Assembly (NCBI RefSeq): GCF_003634935.1
Contig: NZ_RBXO01000001.1
Location: 2,691,501 to 2,755,500 of the forward strand
Source: Saccharothrix australiensis
GTDB taxonomy: Bacteria > Actinomycetota > Actinomycetes > Mycobacteriales > Pseudonocardiaceae
Length of the DNA stretch: 64,000 nucleotides
Reading direction: 5' to 3'
The first letter of the stretch is position 1. Each line of letters opens with the position of its first letter. A model generated the notes under the pieces. The model had not been told where the DNA came from. It made no database searches and saw nothing but the letters and a program-made list of their open reading frames with translations. The position numbers and the translations under genes were made by a program. Positions 44,379 through 52,938 of the stretch are shown in pieces.

Positions 44379-46580
44379 CTACACCAGATCCCCAGCCCCG
44401 ACCGAAGCCCCGACCTCCGGCTCCACCAGTCCGCTCAACACTCGCGGCAGCCGATCCGAGTACAGGACCCCCAACCGCTGCGTCGCTCGGGTCAACGCGA
44501 CATAAAGCTCCGCCGCACCGCGCGGCCCCTCGGCGAGGATGCGTTCCGGCTCCACCACCAGCACGGCGTCGTACTCCAGCCCCTTCGTCTCCGACGCCGT
44601 CACCGCCCCCGGCACCCCCGGAGGCCCGATCACGACGCTGGTGCCCTCGCGACCCGCCTCGTCCCGGACGAACTCCTCGACGGCGGCGGGCAGTTCGTCC
44701 CCGCCGACCTGCCTCGCCCACGGCCGCACACCGCACGCGCGGACCGATTCCGGTGGCCGGACGTCAGGCGCGAACTCGGCGAGCACCCCGGCGGCGACGC
44801 TCATGATCTCCGCCGGCGTGCGGTAGTTCACCGTCAGCGACCGGTAGACCCAGCGGCCGGGCGCGTACCGGTCCAGCACCGCGCCCCACGACGTCGCGCC
44901 CGCGGCCGACCGGCGCTGGGCGAGGTCGCCGACCACCGTGAAGGACTTGCCGGGACAGCGCCGCATCAGCACCCGCCAGTCCATTTCGGACAGTTCCTGC
45001 GCCTCGTCGACCACGACGTGGCGGTAGGTCCAGTCGCGGTCCGCCGCGGCACGCTCGACCAGCTCGCGGGTGTCGCGCTCCACGAAGCGGTCCGCCAGGT
45101 CCTCGGCGTCGAGCAGGTCCGTGGCGAACAGGTGATCCTCGTCGTCCATCATGTCCTGCCGCCCGACGAGGCTGTTCAGCACGCCCTCGGCGTACTCGGC
45201 CTCCGCCTTCCGCCGCCGCTCGGCGGCCCGGTCGTCCGCCTTGTCCCGGCCGAGCAGGTCGACCAGCTCGTCCAGCAGCGGCACGTCCGACACCGTCCAG
45301 GCGGCGCCGTCCGCACGCGCCAGCGCCGGGTCGCCGCCCGCCGCCCGCAACCGCTCGGGTGACTCGTACAGCGCGGACAGCAGCGCTTCCGGCGTCAGGA
45401 CCGGCCACAGCTCGTCCAGCACGGCGGTGAACCCGTCGTCCTCCGCCAGCTCCTTGACCAGGTCCGCCCGCATGCGTTCCCACGCGTCGCGGTCGTCCCT
45501 GGTCAGCCAGCCGCGACCGATGCGGCCGATCGCCCGCTCGGTGAGCGCCCACGTGAGGACCTCGCTGAACACCGCGCGGGCCTCGTTGTGCGGCAGCCCG
45601 CTCGCGCGCGCCTCCTGCCTGGCCCACTCGGCGGTCTCGGCGTCGATCCGACCCGTGACGCCGCCCAGCTCGATCGGCACCGGGCGCTCCGGCAGCCGCT
45701 GCCGGTCGGCGACCGCCGCCGCCAGCACGTCGAGGATCTTCAGCGAACCCTTGAGGCGCGCCACCTCCGGCGCGTCCTCGGCGGTGACGCGCAGGCCGGG
45801 CACGAGGCTCCCGGTGGTCGTGAACACCACGTCGGACTCGCCCAGCGACGGCAGCACGCGGCCGATGTGGTTCAGGAACGCCGGGTTGGGCCCCACCACG
45901 AGCACGCCGTGGCGCTCCATCCGCTCCCGCTGGGTGTACAGCAGGTAGGCGACGCGGTGCAGCGCCACCACGGTCTTCCCGGTGCCGGGGCCGCCCTCGA
46001 TCACCAGCACGCCGGGGTGCTCGTGCCGGATGATCTCGTCCTGCTCGGCCTGGATCGTCGCCACGATGTCGCGCATGCCCTCGCCGCGCGGCGCGTTCAC
46101 CGCCGCGAGCAGCGCCGCGTCACCGCGCTCGTCGCCGCTCGGCCGGCCGAGCACCTCGTCGGTGAAGTCGACCACCCGGCGCCCGCGGGTGTGGAACTGG
46201 CGGCGGCGGCGCATGTTCTCCGGGTTCGCGGCGGTGGCGACGTAGAACGGGCGCGCCGCCGGCGCACGCCAGTCGAGCAGCACCGGCTCGTACTCGTTCC
46301 GGTCGTCGAAGAGTCCGATGCGGCCGATGTACGAGCGCTCGCCCGACACGCTGTCCAACCGGCCGAAGCAGAGCCCGTTGTCCACCATGTCCAGGCGCTT
46401 GACCTCCTTGGCCAGCGCGCGCACCTCGTCGTCCCGCTCCAGGGCCGTGCCGCCGTTGCCCCGCAACGCCGCTTCGTACTCGCCCTTCACCCGTGCGCGC
46501 TCGGCGTCGAGCCGCGCGTAGAGCCCGGCGATGTAACCGCGCTCGGACCGCAATTCCTCTTCGTACCCCTGGGTTGACAC
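44379..46580 (-). CDS. helR: HelD/HelR-type UvrD-like ATPase (RNA polymerase-associated)
   Basis: A 733-residue superfamily 1 motor-like ATPase. Walker A is GGPGTGKTVVALHR, Walker B region is HVVVDEAQELSEMDW, motif III VVGDLAQRRS, motif IV VNYRTPAEIM and motif VI LYVALTRATQRLGVLYS. The N-terminal ~190 residues (ELRSERGYIAGLYARLDAER coiled coil; SYIGRIGLFDD) match HelD, which enters RNA polymerase channels and recycles stalled polymerase. The actinobacterial HelR subgroup protects RNA polymerase from rifamycins. GTG 46580 gives the right N-terminus; gagggg lies 3 bp upstream, closer than usual. A 19-bp inverted repeat lies about 85-100 bp upstream. Confidence 0.85.
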   Translation of the reverse strand: MSTQGYEEELRSERGYIAGLYARLDAERARVKGEYEAALRGNGGTALERDDEVRALAKEVKRLDMVDNGLCFGRLDSVSGERSYIGRIGLFDDRNEYEPVLLDWRAPAARPFYVATAANPENMRRRRQFHTRGRRVVDFTDEVLGRPSGDERGDAALLAAVNAPRGEGMRDIVATIQAEQDEIIRHEHPGVLVIEGGPGTGKTVVALHRVAYLLYTQRERMERHGVLVVGPNPAFLNHIGRVLPSLGESDVVFTTTGSLVPGLRVTAEDAPEVARLKGSLKILDVLAAAVADRQRLPERPVPIELGGVTGRIDAETAEWARQEARASGLPHNEARAVFSEVLTWALTERAIGRIGRGWLTRDDRDAWERMRADLVKELAEDDGFTAVLDELWPVLTPEALLSALYESPERLRAAGGDPALARADGAAWTVSDVPLLDELVDLLGRDKADDRAAERRRKAEAEYAEGVLNSLVGRQDMMDDEDHLFATDLLDAEDLADRFVERDTRELVERAAADRDWTYRHVVVDEAQELSEMDWRVLMRRCPGKSFTVVGDLAQRRSAAGATSWGAVLDRYAPGRWVYRSLTVNYRTPAEIMSVAAGVLAEFAPDVRPPESVRACGVRPWARQVGGDELPAAVEEFVRDEAGREGTSVVIGPPGVPGAVTASETKGLEYDAVLVVEPERILAEGPRGAAELYVALTRATQRLGVLYSDRLPRVLSGLVEPEVGASVGAGDLV

Positions 46581-46663
46581 ATGCCCCTCACAGCGGCTAG
46601 CCTGGTTCTAGGTTCGGCGGGTATTCCGATTTTTGTCGGAGTGCACGCCGATTTTTTATTGTC

Positions 46664-46682
46664 CACCGCTTGTCAAGCGGTG
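46664..46682 (-). promoter_or_regulatory. 19-bp inverted repeat with TTGACA, upstream of the HelR-like gene
   Basis: caccgctt-gtc-aagcggtg is a perfect inverted repeat (8-bp arms). On the minus strand it contains TTGACA (46676 to 46671) and is followed by an AT-rich stretch, so it may overlap a -35 box. A rifamycin-associated element of similar length is known upstream of helR and rifamycin-inactivating genes; I do not recall its consensus well enough to claim a match. Confidence 0.5.
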
Positions 46683-46689
46683 CGGTGGG

Positions 46690-46880
46690 GCTCGGTGTCA
46701 AAGCGCAAAAGCGGGCGCTCGCCGCTGGGCAGGCCGCCAAGGAGTGGGAAGGGCGTCGTGTTCTCCCCGTATGGCCTGGTCGCAGGGCAGGCCATACGGG
46801 GAGAACACGAGGCGGGGCTGCTGTGCTGCGCGAGCAAGGGTCTGGGTCTGTGCGGCGCGGAAAGGGCTCGTCGTGGAGCG
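46690..46880. repeat. Palindromic element, copy B (simple hairpin, no inner palindrome)
   Basis: A perfect 23-bp inverted repeat (46756-46778 and 46788-46810, starting tcgtgttctccccgtatggc) with a 9-nt loop. It has the family flank gcgctcgccgctgggcagg (46715-46733) on the left and the G-rich gtctgtgcgg tail on the right. Compared with A1 and A2 it lacks the inner palindrome. It lies between the 3' end of a glycosyltransferase gene and the promoter of the HelR-like gene. The rest of 46581-46924 holds only the promoter region described. Confidence 0.85.
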
Positions 46881-46924
46881 GCTCGCCGAGGTCCGGCCGG
46901 GGTGGGAACCGTTACGCTGCCCGC

Positions 46925-48142
46925 CTAGGCGGAGAGTTCGCGCCTGAGGACCTTCTCCAGTTCGTGGCCGGCCGCGTCCCACGAGCGGCCGGCGACGCTG
47001 CTGGAGGCGGTCTGGGCCACGGTGGCGAAGTCGGGGGTGGTGACCGCGTCGGACAGCGCCCGTGCCAGGTCGTGGGGTGTGGCGCGGGCGTAGCGCACGT
47101 GGTCGTTGTCCAGCACGACGCGGTTGTGCGGGGCGTCGTTGACCACGGGCAGGCAGCCGGCGGCCAGCATCTCGTGCGGCACCAGGGACACGTTGGTCAT
47201 GGACAGCGTGAGGCCCGCGTAGCAGCGGTTGTAGATGTCGTTGAGCTGGTCGGGCGAGACCAGGCCGTGGTCCACGTGGCGCGGGCCCAGGGAGCCGATC
47301 TTCTCGCCGTACGTGTGGATCGTGATCTCCGGGTGGCGCTCGGCGAACAGCTCCAGGGCCAGCAGGCCGATCTCGATGGCCCGGCGGGGCGCGAGCCGCC
47401 GCGCGTAGAACACGACGCCGTCGCGCCGCGTGTTCTCCTTGAGGTGGTACCGGTCGGTGTCGCAGCCGAAGTCGAACCAGTCGGCGGGCATGTCGAGGTC
47501 GGCGCGCAGCTTCTCCGCCAGGAAGCGGCCCGCCGTGAAGCCGTGGAAGCCCATCCGGTAGGTGTTCTCCGCCAGCGCGGACAGGTCGCCGACCGGGTAG
47601 AACCACGGCTCGTAGTCCTGCACGAGGTAGAACCGCTTGCCCGCGCACGGGTCGTTGAACGCCGGGTACGCCGTCATCCACGCGGAGGCGAACACGGCGT
47701 GCGCGTCGGCCATGCCGTCGGTCACGTCGCGGACCGGGCCACGGAAACCGGGGTAGGCCGAGCGGATCACGGGCTCGTGGTCCACCGCTCGGCTGCCGTA
47801 CACGTCGTACAGGTACAGGCGGCACGTGTGGCCCAACGACTCCAGGTGCTGGATGAGCCGGAACATCGTGGTGTGGCCGCCGGAACCGGGCGCGGGCGGC
47901 GTGCTCACCCAGTTGACCGCCAGCGCGCCGTCGGCCGGGATCGGCGGCACCACGACGGGGCGCGGCCTGCCGAGGTCGGCCGCCCGGACGTCGTCGAGCC
48001 GCACCGGGAACACCTCGGAGTCGACGCCAAGGCGCTTGGCCGCCGTGCGCAGCGCGCGTGCGCCGAGTTGCCGCACGCCCTGGTCGCGGACGATCCGCGT
48101 CACCTGGTGCGCGCGTCGCTGGAACACCTGGACTGGCCTCAC
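46925..48142 (-). CDS. GT4-like glycosyltransferase (WsaF/rhamnosyltransferase type)
   Basis: A 405-residue GT-B glycosyltransferase. The start of the N-terminal domain (NWVSTPPAPGSGGHTTMFRLIQHLESLGH in parts) and the YLVQDYEPWFYPVG segment are typical of the WsaF-like rhamnosyltransferase group. The donor domain has GVVFYARRLAPRRA and LSMTNVSLVPHEMLAAGCLPVV with the conserved Glu. It adds a sugar, perhaps rhamnose, to the surface glycan. Its 5' end adjoins the flippase gene (1-bp gap). Confidence 0.85.
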   Translation of the reverse strand: MRPVQVFQRRAHQVTRIVRDQGVRQLGARALRTAAKRLGVDSEVFPVRLDDVRAADLGRPRPVVVPPIPADGALAVNWVSTPPAPGSGGHTTMFRLIQHLESLGHTCRLYLYDVYGSRAVDHEPVIRSAYPGFRGPVRDVTDGMADAHAVFASAWMTAYPAFNDPCAGKRFYLVQDYEPWFYPVGDLSALAENTYRMGFHGFTAGRFLAEKLRADLDMPADWFDFGCDTDRYHLKENTRRDGVVFYARRLAPRRAIEIGLLALELFAERHPEITIHTYGEKIGSLGPRHVDHGLVSPDQLNDIYNRCYAGLTLSMTNVSLVPHEMLAAGCLPVVNDAPHNRVVLDNDHVRYARATPHDLARALSDAVTTPDFATVAQTASSSVAGRSWDAAGHELEKVLRRELSA

Positions 48143-48143
48143 G

Positions 48144-49565
48144 CTAACCCCTTCGCAGCAGTCCCAGCGCCTCGTGGCGCAGGGGGAAGACGACGGCGGC
48201 GTACGCCAGCAGCGCCAGTGGCGCGCCGACGACCAGGCGCCACAACGCGTCCGGGACGAACCACTGGACCGACTCGGCCACCACGACCATGACCGCGCCG
48301 CCGAGCACCGGCCGCGCGACGGCCGCGCCCAGCGCCCGCGCCCGCAGCCCGTAGGGCCGGAACGCGACGAGGTAGGCGGGCGCGATGAACAGCAGCACCA
48401 CGACGCCCTGCGCCAGCGCCACGCCCCGGATGCCGTCCAGGTGCGCGCCCAGCGCCAGCAACGGCACCAGCGCCGCGAGCCAGACGAGGTGGATGACCAG
48501 GATGGCCCGCGACCGCCCGGCGCTGGCCAGGTAGTCGTAGCCCAGCTCCAGCGCCACCCGCATCGCGCCCAGCAGCACCAGGGCCGCCAGCGCGGCGGCG
48601 GCCGGCGCCCAGCGCTCGCCGTAGACGGTGCGCACCAGCGGGTCGGCCAGCGCCGCCAGCAGCACGCAGGCGGGCACGGTGAACAGGGCCAACAACCCCA
48701 GCGCCCGCGCGAACGTGCGCTGGAACAGCGCCGGGTCGTCGCGGACCTTCGAGAACGCCGCCAGCGACACGCTGCGCACGGGCTGGGAGAACGCGCCCAC
48801 CGGCCAGTTCGCGAGGTTCGTCGCCAGCAGGTAGTACCCGAGCGGCACCGTGCCGAGCACGCTGCCCACGATGATGCCGTCCACGTTCAGCACGCCGAAC
48901 ACCAGCAGCGACGCGCCGGCGAGCGGCAGCCCGAAGGCGAGGACCTCCTTGGCCCGCGCACGGTCGAACCCCGGCCGGTACCGCTCCTCGGTGAACCAGA
49001 ACATGACGACGGCGGCGGTCAGGTTGGTCGCGATCCGCGACCACGCGAGGCTCCACGCGCCGAACCCCAGCAGCGCCAGCACGACCACCACCGCCGTGCC
49101 GACGACGAACGCCGACGTGTCGGCCGCGAATTTGTGGTCCTGCCGGAACTCCCGCTGGAGCAGCGCGCCCGGCACGGCCGACGCGCCCGCGATGACCAGC
49201 GCCACCGACATGAGCTGGATGACGCCGGTGGCCTGCGGGGTGTCCATCGCCCGCGCGAACCACGGCGCGCCCGCCACGCACAGGCCGCACAGCAGGCAGC
49301 CGGACAGGATGGACAGCGTGGTGACGGTCGGCGCGAGCGCCGCGACCGGCTCGTCGGTGCGCACCAGCGCGACGCTCACGCCCATCTCGCTGACGCTCAG
49401 CACGATGTTGAGCACGACCAGCGCGACGGCGAAGACGCCGAACTGCTCGGGCGCGATGAGCCGCGCCAGCAGGATGCCGACGCCGACCTGGGAGACCCGT
49501 TGCAGCAGGCTGTTGATCGCGCTCCAGCGGATCGCCGAGGTGACCTTGCCCTCCAGGGTGGTCAC
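48144..49565 (-). CDS. Wzx-like oligosaccharide flippase (MOP superfamily)
   Basis: A 473-residue protein with about fourteen predicted helices starting after a short amphipathic N-terminus (AIRWSAINSLLQRVSQVGVGILLARLIAPEQFGVFA in parts), the classic start of polysaccharide flippases. GTVPLGYYLLATNLANWPVG and KVRDDPALFQRTFARALGLLAL are further family segments. It should flip lipid-linked repeat units across the membrane. GTG 49565 overlaps the GT2 stop (GTGA), so the two are coupled. Together with Wzy and Wzz it completes a Wzx/Wzy-type export set. Confidence 0.9.
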   Translation of the reverse strand: MTTLEGKVTSAIRWSAINSLLQRVSQVGVGILLARLIAPEQFGVFAVALVVLNIVLSVSEMGVSVALVRTDEPVAALAPTVTTLSILSGCLLCGLCVAGAPWFARAMDTPQATGVIQLMSVALVIAGASAVPGALLQREFRQDHKFAADTSAFVVGTAVVVVLALLGFGAWSLAWSRIATNLTAAVVMFWFTEERYRPGFDRARAKEVLAFGLPLAGASLLVFGVLNVDGIIVGSVLGTVPLGYYLLATNLANWPVGAFSQPVRSVSLAAFSKVRDDPALFQRTFARALGLLALFTVPACVLLAALADPLVRTVYGERWAPAAAALAALVLLGAMRVALELGYDYLASAGRSRAILVIHLVWLAALVPLLALGAHLDGIRGVALAQGVVVLLFIAPAYLVAFRPYGLRARALGAAVARPVLGGAVMVVVAESVQWFVPDALWRLVVGAPLALLAYAAVVFPLRHEALGLLRRG

Positions 49566-50629
49566 TGCCCGCGCCACTTCCAGACCTGCTTGGACAGCAG
49601 CCCCCGGCCGCGCTTGACCAGGTGCGCGCCGACGAACACCTGCGTGCGGCTGCACAGCGCGGGTCCCAGCGCCTTGCGCCGCCGCAGCGCCCGGTACTCG
49701 GGCAGCCGGTCGGCGTGCGGGTAGACGTCGCGGGCGAAGGCGACGAGCTCGTCGGCGGGGATCTCGTCCAGCTTGTCCCGGTCGTACGCGCGCACGGCGC
49801 GCCACAGGGCGTCCTTCGCGATGGACCGGTTCGCCAGGTTCTTGAGGCGGGGCGGCAGGTCCGGGTGCTCGGTGAAGAACCGGTCGAACACGGCCCGCCG
49901 CTGCTCCAGGTCCGCGAACACCGACGAGAACTGCGTGCGGAACATGCTCTGCTGGTGCACGCGGTAGTACGCGGCGGGTTTGCCGCGCACGTAGCCGATG
50001 TCGGACACCGCCGCGATGCGCATCCACATCTCCAGGTCGCCCGCGTGCGGCAGGTCGGGCCGGTAGCCGCCGACCCGCTGCTGGACCGACGTGCGCACCA
50101 CGGCCTCGGGCGAGGACAGCACGTTCTGCCCGGTGCGGCAGCGGTTCTCGATCCAGTCCACACCGGACCAGACGGTGCGCCCGGCCGGAGGAGCGATGAT
50201 CCTGGGCAGGACCGGCTCGTCGTCGCCCGCCGGCCCGTCGGTGTAGTAGACCACCCGCCCGTACACCATGCCTACGTTCGGGTTCGCCTCGAACACCGCG
50301 GCGGCGCGGGCGAGCGCGCCCGGCGCCAGCAGGTCGTCGGCGGACAGCAGGACCGTGTAGTCGGCCTTGGCCCACTCCAGCAGGCCCTCGTTGTAGGTGG
50401 CGATGTGGCCCCGGTTGACCTCGTGACGGCGGCCCTCGACACGCGGGTCGCGGGTCAGCTCCGCCACCACCTCGGGCGTGTCGTCGGTCGAGGTGTCGTC
50501 GATGACGAGGACTCGGACGTCCACGCCGGGCTGGTCGAGCACGCTGCGCACGCAGGCCCGGAGGAACCGCGCGTAGTTGTAGCAGGGTACGACGACGTCG
50601 ACCGTGGGTCGTGTCGGAGCTTCAGTCAC
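49562..50629 (-). CDS. GT2 family glycosyltransferase
   Basis: A 355-residue inverting GT-A enzyme. The N-terminus is VDVVVPCYNYARFLRACVRS, the nucleotide loop is VLVIDDTSTDDTPEVV, the metal-binding motif is LLSADDLLAPGAL, and the acceptor region is GDLEMWMRIA (ED-like motif). It builds the repeat unit on the cytoplasmic side. It is the first gene of a minus-strand operon with the flippase and the GT4 enzyme, divergent from the DUF3118 glycosyltransferase across 137 bp. Confidence 0.92.
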   Translation of the reverse strand: MTEAPTRPTVDVVVPCYNYARFLRACVRSVLDQPGVDVRVLVIDDTSTDDTPEVVAELTRDPRVEGRRHEVNRGHIATYNEGLLEWAKADYTVLLSADDLLAPGALARAAAVFEANPNVGMVYGRVVYYTDGPAGDDEPVLPRIIAPPAGRTVWSGVDWIENRCRTGQNVLSSPEAVVRTSVQQRVGGYRPDLPHAGDLEMWMRIAAVSDIGYVRGKPAAYYRVHQQSMFRTQFSSVFADLEQRRAVFDRFFTEHPDLPPRLKNLANRSIAKDALWRAVRAYDRDKLDEIPADELVAFARDVYPHADRLPEYRALRRRKALGPALCSRTQVFVGAHLVKRGRGLLSKQVWKWRGQ

Positions 50630-50766
50630 GCCCTACACATCGGTGGCGGCGACGGATCGTTAACCGCCCGCGCACGATCGGTCGCCCGGCGGTCCGGACC
50701 GTGATCACCGCCCGGATAACGGCCGGCCCCCGATCCCGATGTACCGGGCAACGGGAAGGGGTCGTG

Positions 50767-51624
50767 ATGGACCACGTCATTCTGACGCGCTTCAACCTGC
50801 CGTCCGTCGGTGCCGAGAGCATCGTGCGGGCGCGGGAGGGGTGGTTGACCGAGCGCGTCGGGCTGTTCGAGCGGTACTGCCTGCCCTCCGTGCGCGCGCA
50901 GACGTCCACGAACTTCCGGTGGCTCATCTACTTCGACCCCGAGAGCCCGCGGTGGCTCAAGGACCGCATCCGCGCGCACGGCGACGCGTACACGCCGGTG
51001 TTCCGCGAGCGGGTCGACCGCGCCCAGCTGCTCGCGGACATCGGGCGGCTCTTCCCGACCAGGGGCGACGGGCTGATCACGACCAACCTCGACAACGACG
51101 ACGGCCTGGCCGCGGACTTCGTCGCCCGCCTCCAGGCCGTGCCGGCCGGTCCCCGCACCGCCGTGTACCTGGCGAACGGCCTGGTCAAGAGCCCCGGCGG
51201 GGTGTTCGCGCACCACGACCCGGACAACGCGTTCGCGTCCGTGCGCGAGAGCTGGGACGAGCCGATCACGTGCTGGGCGGACTGGCACAACCGGCTGCAC
51301 CGGCACGCCGCGGTGCTGTCGCTGGGTGGCGCGCCGGGCTGGCTCCAGGTCGTGCACGGCGGCAACGTGAGCAACCGCACCCGCGGCAGGCTGGTGTCGC
51401 CCGCGCCCTACCGCGCGCTGTTCGGCGACGCGCTGGACGACGTGCCCGAGCCGGACGGCCGCGTGCTGGCCAGGGACCGGTTCGTGGGCCACCCCCTGCG
51501 GGTCGCGCGCGACGGCGCGCGGCACGTGGCCAAGGCGGCGGCGATGCGGCTGTTCGGACCGGACGGGTTCGAGAAGGCCAAGCGGGTCCTGGCGGCGCGC
51601 GGCCGGGTCGGCTCGGCCCGGTGA
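50767..51624 (+). CDS. Putative rhamnosyltransferase (DUF3118-type)
   Basis: A 285-residue protein beginning MDHVILTRFNLPSVGAES, with QTSTNFRWLIYFDPESPRWL and TTNLDNDDGLAADFV. The latter contains the D-N-D-D cluster typical of this putative rhamnosyltransferase family, in which nucleotide-sugar metal binding is likely. ATG 50767 has ribosome site ggaagggg. It is coupled to the lipoprotein gene downstream by a GTGA overlap, so the two probably act on the same glycan. Confidence 0.85.
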   Translation: MDHVILTRFNLPSVGAESIVRAREGWLTERVGLFERYCLPSVRAQTSTNFRWLIYFDPESPRWLKDRIRAHGDAYTPVFRERVDRAQLLADIGRLFPTRGDGLITTNLDNDDGLAADFVARLQAVPAGPRTAVYLANGLVKSPGGVFAHHDPDNAFASVRESWDEPITCWADWHNRLHRHAAVLSLGGAPGWLQVVHGGNVSNRTRGRLVSPAPYRALFGDALDDVPEPDGRVLARDRFVGHPLRVARDGARHVAKAAAMRLFGPDGFEKAKRVLAARGRVGSAR

Positions 51625-52910
51625 CCGGGCGCGTCGGACCGGCCCTGGCCGCGGTGCTCGTCGCCGCGGCGTGCACCGCCTCGCCCGCGCCGGACCCGGT
51701 GCCGCCGACGTCGCCCCCGCCGCCCTCGCCCCCGGTCGGGTACTACGCGAAGTGGGCGAACGGGCCGAACCCCACCGGCGACCCGCGGCTCTTCCCGATC
51801 AACGTGTGGATGCAGGACCCGTCCTCGGTCGAGAACGGCGACAAGCTCGGCCGGGCGTACCGCGGGATCGGCGTCGACTTCGGCATCGGGCTCTGGGAGG
51901 ACGAGTGGTGGTACCTCCGCAAGGAGGGCCTGCTGGAGACCGACTGGCGCGCCTACCCCGACCCGAAGCGCGTCGACGAGGTGCTCGCCGACACCGCGCA
52001 CGCGCGCAACTACGTCGGCTACCTGATCGCCGACGAGCCGGACATGAACAAGGTCTACGGCGACGTGTTCCACCCCGACATGCAGCCGTCCGCGATCCTG
52101 GCCAAGGCGGACGAGGTCCGCGCCAAGGACCCGTCGCGACCGACGTACCTGAACTTCGGCGTGTGGATGGGCACGCCCGGCGGCGGCGTCGGCTACGGCC
52201 ACGTGGAGAAGACCTACGAGGAGGACATGCGGACCTACTGCGCGGCGGCGGACATCGCCTCGGCCGACTACTACGGGTGGACGCACCCCGACCGCGGCGA
52301 GCGGGTCGGCGCGTTCAGCTACGGCGAGGTCATCGACACCATGCGCCGGTGGTGCGGGCCGGACAAGCCGCTGTACGGGTTCGTCGAGACCGGGCACCCG
52401 CACACGCACGGCGAGACCATCACGCCCGACCAGCTCGAAGCCGCCGTGTGGAACACCATCCTGCACGGCGCGACGGGCATCAACTACTTCGCGCACAGCT
52501 TCTACACCGAGGGCAGGGGCGAGTACTCCAGCGTGCTCACCCGCCCGGAGATCACCGCGCGGGTCAAGGCGGTGAACGCGCGGCTCAAGTCGCTCGCCCC
52601 CGTGCTCAACGCGGCCAACCTGAGCGGGGCGCCCGCCGTGAGCGACACCGGCGTCCCGGTGTCCGTGCTCCACAAGGAGGCCGAGGGCGCCAGGTGGGTG
52701 ATCGCCCAGACCGACGGCGACACCGCGCGCCCGCGCAGCGGCCCGGCCCGCGTGACGATCACCGTGCCGGTGCGGTCGGGCACGGCGACCGTGGTCGGCG
52801 AGGACCGGACGGTGCCCATCGAGGACGGCCGGATCGTCGACGACTTCGGGCCGTACCAGGTGCACGTCTACCGGTTCCAGCCGACGGACGCCGGCGCGCC
52901 GGTCGGGTGA
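51621..52910 (+). CDS. Lipoprotein with TIM-barrel (glycoside hydrolase-like) domain
   Basis: A 429-residue exported lipoprotein. The signal LAAVLVAAACTASPAP has a lipobox-like AAAC, followed by a Pro/Ser linker. The domain has a (beta/alpha)8 look: YYAKWANGPNPTG, PINVWMQDPSSVE, GVDFGIGLWEDEWWYL, VGYLIADEPDMNKVYG (acidic pair at strand 4), ADIASADYYGWTH, LYGFVETGHPH (Glu near strand 7) and GATGINYFAHSF. A small beta domain ends the protein. It may cut or bind the surface polysaccharide outside the cell. I cannot assign a GH family. Confidence 0.75.
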   Translation: MTGRVGPALAAVLVAAACTASPAPDPVPPTSPPPPSPPVGYYAKWANGPNPTGDPRLFPINVWMQDPSSVENGDKLGRAYRGIGVDFGIGLWEDEWWYLRKEGLLETDWRAYPDPKRVDEVLADTAHARNYVGYLIADEPDMNKVYGDVFHPDMQPSAILAKADEVRAKDPSRPTYLNFGVWMGTPGGGVGYGHVEKTYEEDMRTYCAAADIASADYYGWTHPDRGERVGAFSYGEVIDTMRRWCGPDKPLYGFVETGHPHTHGETITPDQLEAAVWNTILHGATGINYFAHSFYTEGRGEYSSVLTRPEITARVKAVNARLKSLAPVLNAANLSGAPAVSDTGVPVSVLHKEAEGARWVIAQTDGDTARPRSGPARVTITVPVRSGTATVVGEDRTVPIEDGRIVDDFGPYQVHVYRFQPTDAGAPVG

Positions 52911-52938
52911 ACCTCCGCTGTGGACGGTCGGCCGCCGC

